Of a stretch of 64,000 nt of DNA, positions 23,270 through 34,645 are shown piece after piece. Source of the DNA: Arion vulgaris (lineage: Eukaryota; Mollusca; Gastropoda; Stylommatophora; Arionidae); contig CM036768.1 in assembly GCA_020796225.1 (NCBI GenBank), positions 37,063,789-37,127,788 of the forward strand, in the 5' to 3' direction. Every line of letters begins with the position of its first letter. Position 1 is the first letter of the stretch. The notes beneath the pieces were generated by a model. The model searched no databases, was not told where the DNA came from, and saw only the letters and a program-made list of their open reading frames with translations. The translations under genes and the position numbers were made by a program.

Positions 23270-23885
23270 GATCATATCGATTGATTGATGGATAGATTTG
23301 ATAGGACCATCATGCCCGTCTGCCCAGCGTGTTCGTAGGGCGGTGGACTACGGGTGACAAGCTCCATGTGAGTGCGGGTTCAATTCCGCGGCCTGGCAGA
23401 AAAGCTACAGGTTCACCAGATTCACGGTGTTCGTGGCACCGAACCGAAGGGTTACGATGTCCACGGCACCGAGCCGAAGAGCTGAAATCTTAAGTGTTTC
23501 TGGATCGGTAAAAAAAGGACCATCATTGTTAAACTTCGGTAAATAACAATGTGTGATATGATTTCTTTCTCACACAGAAAGATATAAACGCAGAGCACGA
23601 ACTCCGTTGCACATGCGAAGATACCCAATGTAATTTTGAAGATAGTGATAATGTTTGTAGAAATTGTATTTTAATCTTTCAATAAATTTTGCCCCACACA
23701 CACAGCAGCTTTGAAGCCTACCCTTATTGATTTTCAACTGCCGAGGGTTCTTTAGTGCAAACACGAGACCTACGTTTTATCGTCCTTCTCCGACAGGACT
23801 AGGAACTCGATCTCACCTACAATGTGGTCACAGATCTCTGAAAAAAACTTCCTGATCTGTCCAGGCAGAGAACGAACTGAATACC
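23270..23885 (+). repeat. Repeat H, long copy interrupted by SINE-4
   Basis: gattgatggatagatttgat then ataggaccatcat | SINE-4 | aggaccatcattgtt, continuing to aggactaggaactcgatctc and the cctttggagctagaggtgag end, which is duplicated. Confidence 0.75.
23314..23515 (+). mobile_element. SINE-4, tRNA-like head, 11-bp TSD
   Basis: The exact 11-bp repeat AGGACCATCAT flanks it. The head gcgtgttcgtagggcggtgg and gggttcaattccg are A and B box regions; the body (ccgaagggttacgatgtcca) ends in an A-run. It splits repeat H, showing it is younger. Confidence 0.88.
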
Positions 23886-23944
23886 TTTGGAGCTAGAGGT
23901 GAGAATCTACCTTTGGAGCTAGAGGTGAGAATCTTACCTCCAGG

Positions 23945-24108
23945 TAGGGCGGCTCGTCATTAAGGGCCAGTAGGGCCTAGCCCCACCAATAATCGAAAGG
24001 GGGGAACATTCCCAGAATAGACAAATAATAGTAAATACTCCAAAACCATGATTTTTCCGAAAATTTGTGTCTGGCCCCACCATGAAAAATGACTACGAGC
24101 CGCCACTG
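23945..24108 (+). mobile_element. hAT-type MITE family 1
   Basis: It matches the 5411 copy (ggctcgtcattaagggccag to acgagccgccactg) and is flanked by the exact 8-bp repeat CCTCCAGG. The first bases of the left end have lost a base. Confidence 0.82.
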
Positions 24109-24299
24109 CCTCCAGGCCTCAGAACTCCTAGATAAGATCATGTATCATCTCCGCATCAAAAGTGGAATACAAGGTATCATTAATACTCCTTGTCTCTTAC
24201 CGCAATGTACGGAAACCTACAAATCTGAGTTGGTCAGAGCGGATCAGATCAGATCTGGAGAAACCGAGGGAGGCTGCGGTGATAACGTAATAAATTTTA

Positions 24300-24465
24300 A
24301 AGTGTCGGTTCGTCATTAAGGGCCAGTGGGGCCGGGGCCCACCAAAAGTAAGGTGTAACTTGTATTTATTATTTTATACATTAAAATATAACCTAACCGA
24401 AACCATGATTTTTCCGAAAACTTATCTCTGGCCCCACCAACAAAAATGATTACGAGCCGCCACTT
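24300..24465 (+). mobile_element. hAT-type MITE family 1
   Basis: It aligns with the copy 190 bp upstream (cgtcattaagggccagtgg to acgagccgccact). The flanks AAATTTTA and AAATTTAT are an imperfect 8-bp duplication in AT-rich DNA. Confidence 0.75.
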
Positions 24466-24499
24466 AAATTTATCAATTTTTGCTTGCTTATGTGATACC

Positions 24500-25258
24500 A
24501 TAATACTTGTCTTTGTCTCTTACCGTACACTCTCAAAAACTACTCCCTATCCAGTTCTTACTTAATATTTTCTTTCTATTTAAACCTTTACTACATCCCG
24601 CACACCTGCCAACAACCGTTCCTTCTATTACGTCGTTCAACAGAACGCCATTTTTATTTACGCACACAAAATACTTCATAATGTTTTTCACGAATTATTC
24701 ACATTTTATCTCAATATTTCTCCATTTTTAAATAATTCACATTTTGCACTTAATTTTCGCAATTTTTTTCTCCAAAATTCACATTGTTTCATTATTTGTC
24801 TCCATTTTTTCAAAACAAAATGCATATTTTATCTCTAATTTTCTCCACTTTTTACCAATTCACATTTAATCCAAATGTTTCAAAAACAATTCACATTTTA
24901 TCCAAAAGTTTATCATTTTTTACAATTTTACAATGTATCAATTCTCAATTTCTCAATGTTTCTACAATTCACATTGTATCCATAATTTTCTTCATTTTCC
25001 ATAATTCATATTGTATCCATAATTTTCTTCATTTTCCATAATTCCTATTGTATCCATAATTTTCTTCATTTTCCATAATTCATATTGTATCCATAATTTT
25101 CTTCATTTTCCATAATTCATATTGTATCCATAATTTTCTTCATTTTCCATAATTCATATTGTATCCATAATTTTCTTCATTTTCCACAATTCACATTTTA
25201 TCCATAATTTTCTTCATTTTCCACAATTCACATTTTATCCATAATTTTCTTCATTTTA
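24500..25258 (+). repeat. AT-rich minisatellite, 37-bp unit at 3' side
   Basis: From about 24990 seven to eight units of about 37 bp carry cataattcatattgtatcca then taattttcttcattttc. Upstream (24520-24960) looser units with ttcacattttatc and a different spacing suggest older, degraded repeats of the same type. Confidence 0.88.
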
Positions 25259-25378
25259 TCCAAAACAAATCTCCAGACCTGCTTAACTTGTGGGCGTCAC
25301 AGCAACAAGAAAATATTCACCAGAAAACACAAATTCACACAAAAAGTCTGTTTTTAGAGCGAACTGAACTAATTCAAA

Positions 25379-25416
25379 ATGGCGACTGATCAAATTAGCC
25401 AGCAATCGAATGAGAG
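25379..25416 (+). CDS. Possible short first coding exon (MATDQISQQSNER)
   Basis: The sequence caaaATGGCG has a good start context. It opens 13 codons (MATDQISQQSNER) ending at AG followed by gtactc, a weak donor. The stretch is not in any repeat family I recognise here. No downstream exon was found, so this is only a weak candidate. Confidence 0.12.
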
Positions 25417-25641
25417 GTACTCCCAACATAGATGGTCATTTGGTCAATGTTAGAAAAGAGGATACCCTAATGAACACAGGTCATGAGACACAACCTTCTA
25501 ATTTAATTCTATCTTTCCTCGGTCTGCGTCAGTTGGTATTGACAACGTTAAACGGACTTCAGCATTGTCAGTTCCAAGCCAGGTTGGGATAAAAAAGGGA
25601 GAGGGAGTGTGTGTGGATGGTGAGAAGTCGAAAAAATGCAT

Positions 25642-25727
25642 TATACAGGGTGTTCAAGATAAAAGTAGCCCAATTGGCAAGTTTTGATTTGTCAATCGGG
25701 CTACTTTTATCTTGAACACTCTGTATA
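25642..25727. mobile_element. 86-bp snap-back palindrome (fold-back MITE-like)
   Basis: Two arms of about 38 bp (tatacagggtgttcaagata.. and ..tatcttgaacactctgtata) are inverted with about three mismatches around an 8-10 bp loop. TA lies at each end. Looks like a fold-back Tc1/mariner-type remnant; class not established. Confidence 0.75.
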
Positions 25728-25797
25728 TCTCTCTCACATATCGTGTTGGCTAATGTAAGACAGAATGGGCCCCCAATCAACCAACTTCATATCCATA

Positions 25798-25935
25798 GTG
25801 GCGCCCGAGTGGTTACCGGGCCCAAATTTGGGGTGTAAAGAATAGAACCACTGTTACCTGTCACGCATGTCGTAAGAGGTGACTAAGGAGGTTGGGCGTG
25901 GGGATAGCTACCCCACACCGTAAAAAACACTAGAT
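25798..25935 (+). mobile_element. SINE-3 5' part
   Basis: cgcccgagtggttaccgggc through gtcgtaagaggtgactaagg; matches the 5' half of 57021. Confidence 0.7.
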
Positions 25936-26150
25936 GGTTACAGAGCGGAGAGCGAACCGAGTAAACGCTCGCTGAAACCAGACACATTGCCGAAGAATAA
26001 GCACCAGAGCTCCAAATGGTGCTGAAGATGTGACGTAAAACACACCAATGCTAAGGCTGCATGAATTAGATTTCCACATGAATAGAATTTATGGGGAGGT
26101 CTGGTACATCGGTCTGGGCGGTGATCACGAGAGAGAGAGAATACAGTAAA
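25924..26150 (+). repeat. Repeat shared with 38755-38935
   Basis: Segments agtaaacgctcgctgaaa, cgaagaataagcaccagagc and caaatggtgctgaa recur there. Unknown class, possibly LINE 5' region. Confidence 0.55.
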
Positions 26151-26229
26151 ATATGATCTCATTATTATTAGGTATATGGGGGTGGTATATTAGAAACTTC
26201 AAGTTGCAATACAAAAGTTGTTGCAAAAA

Positions 26230-26345
26230 ACATGATGTTGACCACATCACCCATCATGTGCAGATGGACAATGAAAAACATGAACCAAACATTGTATGAC
26301 TCAATATATCTAGATGTATGGAAAATGCTTCCTTTACTTTTTTAT
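26230..26345 (+). mobile_element. SINE-1 3' fragment
   Basis: gatgttgaccacatcaccca to cttcctttactttt. Confidence 0.65.
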
Positions 26346-26427
26346 GTTGCAATACAACAGTTTCTACTACAAAACATGTTTCTATGTTACAATACATGAT
26401 TGGTAATGGCTTACTAGGGGGGCGTCC

Positions 26428-26600
26428 ATGGCCTGGAGGTAGTAAGCTCGATCATAACCACAGTACATGGTGTCAACACTGCAGCAGGCAATTTGGAAGC
26501 AAATTTCTCACTGTGGATTTTTACGAGAAATAAAAATAGACCTCTCCGTTCAGAAAGCAATAGCAAACTACTGAATGTATAAGTCATCATCAAAATGTGT
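26428..26600 (+). mobile_element. SINE-6 copy
   Basis: gcgtccatggcctggaggta, tttggaagcaaatttctcac, tagacctctccgttcagaaa. Confidence 0.65.
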
Positions 26601-27125
26601 ATCCTTTATAGGACGTTGCTCTCTTTGCAGCACATCTGAAATTCACTCTGTCTCTAGCCAGTTCACCCACTTCGTCGATGGTCATGTTCATGGTTTCTTT
26701 AATATCTTGTAGTCATCTTCTTCTTGGTCTGCCTCTGCGTCCTGGGACCCTGCCCTCTAGTATTGTTCTTTCCAAGCCACCGTGACGCTTGATGTGACCA
26801 AAGTATGTAATTTTTCTGTATAGTATGTTGTTTATCAGCCAATTTTCTTTAACATTTAGTTCTTTCAGGACATCAGTGTTCTTTCGTTTTTCTGTACATG
26901 GTATTCGTAGGATCTTTCTGTAGCATTTAGTTTCGAAGGACTGGATTTTCGTTCTTAATTTCTGTGTAATAGTCCATGATTCACAACCATAAGTAGCCAC
27001 TGGGAAAATGCATGCTCTCAATATTTTTAATTTTAGTATTTTGCAGGTGCTTTGCCACATGTTCTTCATTGTGTTTAACTTCTTGATTGCTATTGTCAAT
27101 CTTCTTGAGATCTTTTTGAGAATGT
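26600..27125 (-). mobile_element. LINE 3' fragment, FGHIKRHGGLERT family
   Basis: A 147-aa open stretch on the minus strand reads LKLKILRACIFPVATYGCES, KCYRKILRIPCTEKR and YFGHIKRHGGLERTILEGRV. It is the post-RT segment; no RT core. Confidence 0.75.
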
Positions 27126-27210
27126 ATAAGTGGTGCCTAGAAAATAAACAACTCATTTATTGTGGTTGATGACGACAATCTGTAAAGGATATTCCACAAT
27201 TTTCATATTA

Positions 27211-27325
27211 ATGGCTTACTAAGCTACTACTAAGTTACTAAGCTACTACTAAGTTACTAAGCTACTACTAAGTTACTAAGCTACTACTAAGTTACTAAGC
27301 TACTACTAAGTTACTAAGCTACTAC
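27211..27325 (+). repeat. 19-bp minisatellite
   Basis: Six units of taagctactactaagttac, next to the candidate mitochondrial exon's donor. Confidence 0.95.
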
Positions 27326-27346
27326 AGTAACAAATATTTAACTTAC

Positions 27347-27609
27347 CCCAAATACTTGAGTTCAGCAGCATCAAGAGCCATATTTGAAGACCCAAACCAC
27401 TTTTTGTTGATTGTAAATGAATGCTTAATTGATTTCAATGATTGCTTCTGATTGTTTGAAATTTGTCTAGCAGTAATGACAGGCTGTTGAAGGTAGAGAT
27501 ATTTTCTTGGTTGGCACTTATTCCACAAGTTCAAAATGGGATAAATATTTCTAAGAGGATGTACAGTACAAGTGGTTGCACGCAAATAAAAGTGAGATAG
27601 TGAAGACAT
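27347..27609 (-). CDS. Candidate first coding exon of an unidentified mitochondrial-type protein
   Basis: An open frame on the minus strand from ATG at 27609 reads MSSLSHFYLRATTCTVHPLR, then basic and hydroxylated sequence (KCQPRKYLYL, SLKSIKHSFTINKKWFG), ending ALDAAELKYL just before a consensus donor gtaagt at 27346. About the first 75 residues contain no Asp or Glu but many Arg and Lys, as expected for a mitochondrial targeting peptide; acidic residues begin only at the end. A longer start at 27738 is open in the same frame. The sequence is not low complexity and matches no repeat family in the window. A 19-bp minisatellite follows inside the presumed intron. I do not recognise the family and found no convincing second exon, so this could be a chance frame. 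Confidence 0.35.
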
Positions 27610-27764
27610 GTAGTTGACCAGTTTCTGGGAAAACTCTGCGAAATATAATAAGTTTGAAGAGAAGTGTGCTGGTTGTAAAAATAGTTTATTGTAAGATAGA
27701 AAATGAAGGCAGATTGCAAGACCAATAATACACTCCATTTTGTGTTATCAATTCTATGAGGACT

Positions 27765-28265
27765 ATCATCATAGCACTCTAGACATGTCCATAGGTGCTC
27801 CGATCTCCGCCACAATAAATCCAGCAGCGTTCAGCAGCCCAACACATCAGTTCGATGTTGATTAATCAATCTCTTTGGTATGTCGTTCTTCTCGGGCTGC
27901 ACCAATATTGACACCCATCGCCCTCAATTTTGTCAGTGACTGGGATTCATAACCCTGGAACTTCTCTGTTCAGAAAGACTCTCAATGCTATAAGAATGTC
28001 CTTTCAGGCCATTGCAGTTCCCTCTGATATCATAGCCCTGTCAGCCAATCTATCAGCTCGTACATTACCCCTGACTCTTGCGCACCCTGGAAAAAAAATG
28101 AAGCTGATTTCTCTTATCCCTGTCTGTACCAGTACATCCACCCAGCTTCGTCTCACCATTCTTGTTTCGACTTTACGAATCATAATCATGAAGTCACTGA
28201 GTATGAAAACATGAAAGTAGTTTGTTTGTATACAATTACCATCATCCAATAGCTTGTCTTGAGCA
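27765..28265 (-). mobile_element. LINE RNase H fragment
   Basis: The minus strand reads GCARVRGNVRADRLADRAMI, matching the G-H-A-G-V-x-G-N-x-x-A-D motif with His lost, followed by a broken C-terminal part. Confidence 0.65.
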
Positions 28266-28470
28266 TAACTTTGCAATCATGTCATCCTGAATTTCTCTTA
28301 TTCTCACAGGTCACATGACCTACCTCTGCTGCGATGATGCTTAAATCATCAGTCTCATCCTGAAACCATCTTTTCCGTGGTCTTCCTCTTCTCTTTGCAG
28401 AGATGTTCCTTCCATAATGGTCTTTTCCAACCATTGTGTCTTTTTATGCGTCCAAAATACTTTCATGTGC
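28265..28470 (-). mobile_element. LINE fragment, FGHIKR family
   Basis: Reverse complement encodes a decayed R.GRPRKRWFQDETDDLSI-like tail; same orientation and order as 37411 and 50141. Confidence 0.5.
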
Positions 28471-29034
28471 AGTCTGTATCATACATCTACTGAATTCATT
28501 GACTACCTTATTTATGTCTGCAATTAGATCTTTTGTTAGTATACTTGTGCGATGCTTGAACATTATCCAATATCTTGTAATTTATAGTTTCAGTTTGGAA
28601 TATCTTCATTGATGATCGTAGTCGATTTGCTCTGGAGAATCGTTTCATTTCGTTATATGGTACCTTGCGACCTCATGGACTCAACGCTCTACATACCTAT
28701 GCTTCTTAGTACTTTCTCTTCTCATGCTCTATATTCTATATGTGTATATGAGTCATATATTTACTTGATTTTTTTTATTGTTGATTTTCTTTTTCCACTT
28801 CTAGTTTTTCTGCATTTTTTTGTTATTCGCTTCTAGTCCCAGATTTTCATTTTATGCCCGTTGGAATATATCTCTGTCGTAGTCTATATGTAGTGTCCTG
28901 TGCAATTCGTCCCTCCTGTTGTTTCGTTTGCTTGATAAAGGCCTTTTGGTCGAAACGTTCCTGTGTATTGTCATTGTTTCTGTATTTTGGTAACTACAGT
29001 ACTTTGTTATTACATGTTTCACCAATATCTTCAT

Positions 29035-29120
29035 TGCACTCCGAACATGTCCATAGGTGCTCCGATCTCCTTCACAATATCTCCAACAGCGCCCAGCAAC
29101 TGCCTGTACCACTTTGATTT
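29035..29120 (-). mobile_element. LINE RNase H-type end fragment
   Basis: catgtccataggtgctccgat (shared with 27780) and cgcccagcaactgcctgtacc; matches 50990-51060. Confidence 0.5.
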
Positions 29121-29745
29121 TGATTGATGAGCTTACTCATATACCTGTTATGCTGTTCTTTTCTTGCTACTCCAATCTTCAATCAAAGTTCTTCAACATC
29201 TTCATCAACTTCTTGCAAATACATCTAGATAGAATGCAGCTTCCCTTGATAAATTGATTTTCAACATTTAGACTGGTCAATGGTCAAGGCCTCCGAGCTG
29301 TTTCCCAACATATGTAATGTTCCACTCCAAGTCTGATTAATGAAATGTCCAGTCTGATATAGAGGTGGTGTGACATGATCTCAAGTGATAGTTGGTTGAT
29401 TTATTGGCAGGTTAATTCCTTTACCCTTCTGGGCGGATATAGCTGCTATTTATAGTTTTTAAGATGCAGCAAAGCCAGTCTACTGGTTAATTTAATATAC
29501 ATTGTAAAGTAAATGCATGCAGAGATTAAACAAGAATTACAGGATGACATGATTAATAAGTCTGTTGTCATTCTGCCAGTTTTCAAGCTCAACATTTGAA
29601 GGGAAAAAAATTGAATTCTAACAAACTGAAACGAGACATTTGAATTTCTCGCGATGAATAAGGGAGTATGGCAAGACTGAATCCTACGTTTACATTTGTT
29701 TAACATCTATGCAGAAAAATGAATTATAAATTTATAAGCAGTGAC
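29120..29745. other. No recognised feature
   Basis: Non-coding AT-rich sequence. Confidence 0.4.
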
Positions 29746-30345
29746 CAAAACCACAACAGCAAGACCCAATATTGATTGAAGGAAGGTCTATAGAAAATGT
29801 TAGTGAGTTTGTCTACCTTGACAGTAAGACCAGGCAATCAGGAGGTACAGATGAGGAGATAAATGCCAGGATTAGGAAAGACTGACAAGCTGTTGCTCTT
29901 CTGCATACAGTGCGGAACTCTATAATCATCTCCACTTTTTAAAAAAGCGCAGGATATTCAGCTCAAATGTGAAATATGTCTTGTTGTATGACTCAGAAAT
30001 ATGGTGAGTTACATACAAATAAGATTCAGACCTTTGTCATGGCGTATTCTAAGACAAGATGGTATGCCTGAGTTGCCAACACAGACCTGTGGATAAGAAC
30101 AGGACCCATGATGACCAAGGTTAAGAGGAGAAAATGGTGATGGGTCGGGAATACCCTGCAGAAGATACAGTTGAATGTCATTAGACAGGCACATAAATGG
30201 AATCCGAGGGAAAAAGTAAAAGGGACATCCTAAGCAGACCTGGAGACAGTCCTCTTAGGAAACTTAAGGATGTTGGACTGTCCTGGGAAGTCATAACGAA
30301 AACAGCCACTGACAGGGAAAAAGTGGTGAACTTCTTCTTTAAATG
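29745..30345 (+). mobile_element. LINE 3' fragment, heavily decayed
   Basis: Across frames one reads IENVSEFVYLDSKT, GGTDEEINARIRK, then NTDLWIRTG, KVKRRKW and DVGLSWEVI. This is the end of the RT domain plus the C-terminal region of a LINE ORF2. Many stops. Confidence 0.65.
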
Positions 30346-30349
30346 CTAT

Positions 30350-31070
30350 AACTGGAAAGCTTGTTAACCACTCTGTGTGATTTGCATGTGATCACACACA
30401 CACAGAGTGGTTAATTAACACTTTTCCTGTGGCAATATATAAATATGAACCATATATAAATATGAATGTATTGGAGAAGAAAATTTTCTCTTTCGAAACA
30501 AATGAAATTCTCAGAACCTCGTTAACAAAGAAGATGAACAAATATATGAACCAATAAGACATGAATATCAAAGTATTCAAATGGGCTCGTTTCAATTGAT
30601 CATAACATAAACAGTGGAATAACGTAACATATCGAAAGAATTTTGGTTATTTTAAAACTCAGTGGTTTAGAGAGAAAACAATAATAGAGGGCAGAGTTTC
30701 TGGAAGACAAGGCTGGAAACAACCATAATAACAAGACAATGCGGACACATTCAACATGACAATGAAAGAGGCGGGAGTACTGGCTTGAAATCTAGACTTT
30801 CCGGCTGGTTGTGATGAGACGAGACTACCACAGTCACACCGAGCCCGTGACAGTCTAATCTTAGGTCTACAGTGTAAACACGGAGTTGGCAGTGTAACAG
30901 TAGCGTTTAGTGTCCACATTTATAAGTCAACACTTCCCAGATCATACATTATATACTCTCTATCAGATAAATTAAGGAAGACGTTCTTGGTATTTAAGAT
31001 CTTACATTTCTGGACCTATTGACTGCTCCTTAACTTCTTATAAACTTACTGAGTTCTTCGCACTTCGCAC
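30350..31070. other. No recognised feature
   Basis: Includes a short SINE-2 3' scrap near 30360-30415 and (CA)n at 30390; otherwise unremarkable. Confidence 0.4.
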
Positions 31071-31189
31071 GAATGTTTTTTTCATGTAGAGTGCTCCACC
31101 CTAGAACTGTAATTTTTCTAGTAGCTTCCCTTGACTCAGTAGACTGTATTGGTGCTTTCCCCTATCACAATGATAACGTTATCATTACT

Positions 31190-31935
31190 CTTGGAAGAGA
31201 ATGTAGAGATTGGGGCAACATGAAGGCTGATCTCGCAGTTAAGCAGCTGATAGAAGAAAATGCAAGGGATGATGATGTTGTTGTATATACCGATGGGTCG
31301 GTTCAACGTGGTGAGAAATCCGGCTGGGGTTTCTTGGTTAATGCGCATGGTAGGGTTGTTGCAGAGCGAAGTGGGGCATACAGGACAACTACTTCTAGTA
31401 TGAGGATGGAGGTTGAGGCCGTTACTGCTGCCCTCCATTGGATTTCTGGGACTTCATTTACTAGGGCAGTTGTTGTATCTGACTCTCAGTCGATGATCCA
31501 GAGATCCAGATAAACACAAGATCCAGAAGGGCAGGTTTCGGTATGAGTGGATGTTGTCTATAGAAGTTTCTAACCTCCAGCGGCTTACGTGGATATACTG
31601 TCCTGGGCATGCGGGTGTTTACTGTAATGAGAGAGCGTACAGGCTTGCATCAACAGCATCGATTGTTGGGGAGTTGAAGATGGATAAGGGGATATTCTTC
31701 GGTCTCTTTGAGACTCTCTGTTGGATGAGGACACTAAAATCGATGTTGAATCGATCAAGCGATAAGCAGTTTGGAGTTACCCGTTGTTCAAGTCGAACTG
31801 GATGCCTGAGAGGCAGAGTGAGAGGTGTGTTTAATCAGCGAGCCACAGGAACCATCAGTATGCATACTCTTCGATATCTGTTGGGGAGACTGAGCACCTA
31901 TGGGTCTGACCGGAGTGAAATGACGTCAGTTTAGT
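31190..31935 (+). pseudogene. LINE RNase H domain, broken copy
   Basis: Two open stretches (to 31513 and from 31551) show the RNase H signature in order: VVYTDGSVQ (first Asp), SMRMEVEAVTAAL (Glu), AVVVSDSQS (second Asp), then YCPGHAGVYCNERAY with the His retained but the final Asp replaced by Tyr. A stop or frameshift separates the halves. It is followed by the C-terminal tail seen at 4.9 and 20.3 kb. It belongs to a LINE that carries RNase H after RT. Confidence 0.8.
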
Positions 31936-32109
31936 AACCAATAGCCAATAAGTCTTTATTGGTGCTTTCCCCTATTACAAATTGAAATTATTTTGTAGTC
32001 AATATTTCCTCTTTTCAATGCTGATAGATTGTTATTTCCTTCTATTACCGAACCATTCATGTTGTTAGGTGTCGTGTAAAGCTTTTTATACAGTGGATAG
32101 AAATAAACT

Positions 32110-32590
32110 GTGGGTCATATTAAACGATCTTCTTCTTTTTTGTCGTCACACTGCTACCGGGTTGTTGCCCAGTGTCGTGGTTTTCTGTTTTTGTCTTGCG
32201 CTGTTCTGGTGGCTTGGGTGATTGTTATTTTTGCTCTTTCACATGATTCTGCTATGCCATCTAACCATCTTTTTCGTGGTCTTCCTCTTGCCTTCTTTCC
32301 GATGTTCTGTTGTAGAAGACTCTGTATACTGTGGAGTTTGGATGCATTCTTATTAAGTGGCCAAACCACTTCATTCTTTGTTTCTCAATATAATTCAAGC
32401 AAGGTTCTGTGCAAACTTTCTTTCTTATGCTGATTTTGGTGATTGTATTTTCTGGTGTTGTTGATAGCTTTTCGCAGGCAACGCATTTCACATGTAGTTA
32501 TTTTTGTGACTGCGTTTTGCTCATTGTCCATGTTTGGCTCTGGTAACACAAAGTAGGTATAAAAATGCTGTTGATCATCTGTTGCTTAGC
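32110..32590 (-). mobile_element. LINE 3' fragment, WFGHLIRM family
   Basis: The minus strand reads KVCTEPCLNYIEKQRMKWFG, HLIRMHPNSTVYRVFYNRTS and RGRPRKRWLDGI, with a frameshift in between. Same subfamily type as 8604 and 54062. Confidence 0.75.
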
Positions 32591-32985
32591 TGCCTGTGAA
32601 ATTTTTAGGCACCTTAACAGTGGGCTAGCTGGTAGGTTACAGCATTTGCTTTTGCACTCTAGCCTCTATCTCTCTATCTAGTTTTCCGTCTTCTGTGAAT
32701 ATGCTTCCTAAGTATTTGAATTCTTTCACTTGGTTTATTTTAGTGCATTGACATGGATGTCTAGCTTATTATGTTTTCTTCCCATATTCATTATTTCTGT
32801 TTAAGTGATGTTGATTTTCATGTCATGATTTATACAATTTTTTTTTCAAGGTGTCAATATGATATTGTAGATCTTGTTCCTTTTTATGTATCAGACACTG
32901 ATCATCTGCAAAAGCAGTTCATTTATTTCATCATTATCTGAATTTGACTTTTGAGTTATTTTATCCATATATACAATAAAGAAGT
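32590..32985 (-). mobile_element. Probable further LINE RT remnant
   Basis: On the minus strand, decayed text such as FADDQCLIHKKEQDLQYHID can be read across stops near 32860-32920, which resembles the RT catalytic FADD region. Confidence 0.45.
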
Positions 32986-32989
32986 GAGA

Positions 32990-33268
32990 GCCGCTGTAGC
33001 GTAGTTGTTAGTGAACTCGCTTCGCAAGGTGGTCTGGTGGTCTGGGTTCAACACCCGCAATGGGCGTGGAATTTTTCCCGAAAGCGACGTCTCTTAGGTC
33101 GACCCAGCCTCAACTGGGTACCAGACATGCTCTGGGAAAGTAAAGGCGGCCGGCGTGATGCTGATCACATCACCCGTCGTGTGCCGACGGTCAATGAAAA
33201 ATACAGGCCTAACACTGTATGACACCTATATACCACGAGGTATGAAAGGTTCCGTTACTTTTTTTTAT
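32990..33268 (+). mobile_element. SINE-1 copy
   Basis: gctgtagcgtagttgttagt, cgggcgtgg-type body, gtgccgacggtcaatgaaaa; T-rich end. Same family as 6001. Confidence 0.82.
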
Positions 33269-33478
33269 ACCAAAATGCTCAAGATTAGTATATAGTAGAC
33301 ACAAATAACGATGTGACAGATACCAAAATGCTCAAGATTAGTATATAGTAGACACAAATAACGATGTGACAGATACCAAAATGCTCAAGATTAGTATATA
33401 GTAAACACAAATAACGATGTGACAGATACCAAAATGCTCAAGATAAGTATATAGTAAACACAAATAACGATGTGACAG
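33268..33478 (+). repeat. 53-bp minisatellite, four units
   Basis: Units begin gataccaaaatgctcaagat and are nearly identical (tagaca/taaaca, attag/ataag). It follows directly on the SINE-1 tail. Confidence 0.95.
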
Positions 33479-33479
33479 A

Positions 33480-34395
33480 CGAATTCGTACTAACATTTGG
33501 AATGAGACCACACTATGTGATTTTCCTTTTGCTTTTCAATATATATTTATATATACTGTATATATATATCGGCAATCTAACGTACAAAGCAAATCAAGAA
33601 AAAAACAAAGATAACTCCATCGGTGAACTCATTTTTACAGACGACCAGTGCCTAATATACTAAAGCGAACATAAACTTCAAATACACATAACTATTACAG
33701 TCTGTGAAAAATACAACATGAAAATTAATACCACCTAAACAGAAGCCATGACAATAAGTAGATCAACCAACAAAATCAAGACACATGGCCGAACAATGCA
33801 AAAATCACACAGGTCTAAGAATTCAAATATTTGGGAAGTATTTTCACAGAAGATGGTAAAATGGGCAGAGAAATCGAGACTAGATGCTAAAAGGATAATG
33901 AAGTGACATATCAACTGCCCCCACTGCTCAAATACCTAAGCATAAACATGGCAGTTAAGCGACAACTGGTAAAGTGTATATTTCTACCAACTCTCTGTTA
34001 TCAGTGTCAATCATGGTCCCTCACTAAATCCCAAGAAAGAAAGATGTGAAATGAACTGTTTAAGATAAGCCGTCAATGTTACAAGACGGAATAGATTGAG
34101 AAATGAGAACATAAGAAATGTTATTGGAATCACACCATGTATTCAACATATTAGAAGATAATAACTAAAATAGTTCGGTCACCTAATGAGAATGAAACTA
34201 GATTTGCTACCATCTTGTTCCTATAAGAACCGGCAACTCGACGCGGAGGAAGACCAAATACCCGAAGGATAGATAATATCACAGATATCCTGCGACATAA
34301 AAGACTTGCAACTACAGATACAACACACCTGGCACATGATAGAAAACTGAAACTCCCCACGTCGCTTCACGCACATGTACAAAAGACAAGATTCT
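33480..34395 (+). mobile_element. LINE ORF2 fragment, RT end to C terminus
   Basis: Broken frames give the FTDDQCL motif near 33640 (a decayed RT FADD region), then FLPTLCYQCQSWSLTKSQER near 33990 and a tail matching 54062-54430 (ccccacgtcgcttcacgc vs cccgcacccacg). Confidence 0.65.
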
Positions 34396-34455
34396 TGTAG
34401 TTTTGATAATATACATTAATAACCGAGAGTTGGAAAATTGCCGCATGCATTATAT

Positions 34456-34645
34456 TCTTGTGGCTAAGTGGTTGGTGAAGCCGTGCCTTACGTTTCTAAG
34501 GTCGATGGTTCGAATCGTTGCCTCTTCTGTTCACAAATGCACTTTTTCCAGAGACCACTACGATTGTTGCCGGGAGCTTCTGAGTTTGTGTAATACTCTA
34601 GGCAGGTGACGTGCCATTTCTGCGAAGATAGATCGATCAAAAGAA
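34456..34645 (+). mobile_element. SINE-5 copy
   Basis: ttgtggctaagtggttggtg and gatggttcgaatcg (A and B box regions), body tccagagaccactacgattg. Confidence 0.65.

Noticed and set aside
30890..31070. Start region of the 146-aa frame at 31073 as a host gene
   Set aside because: The informative part (from about 31190) is LINE RNase H; the N-terminal part has no support.
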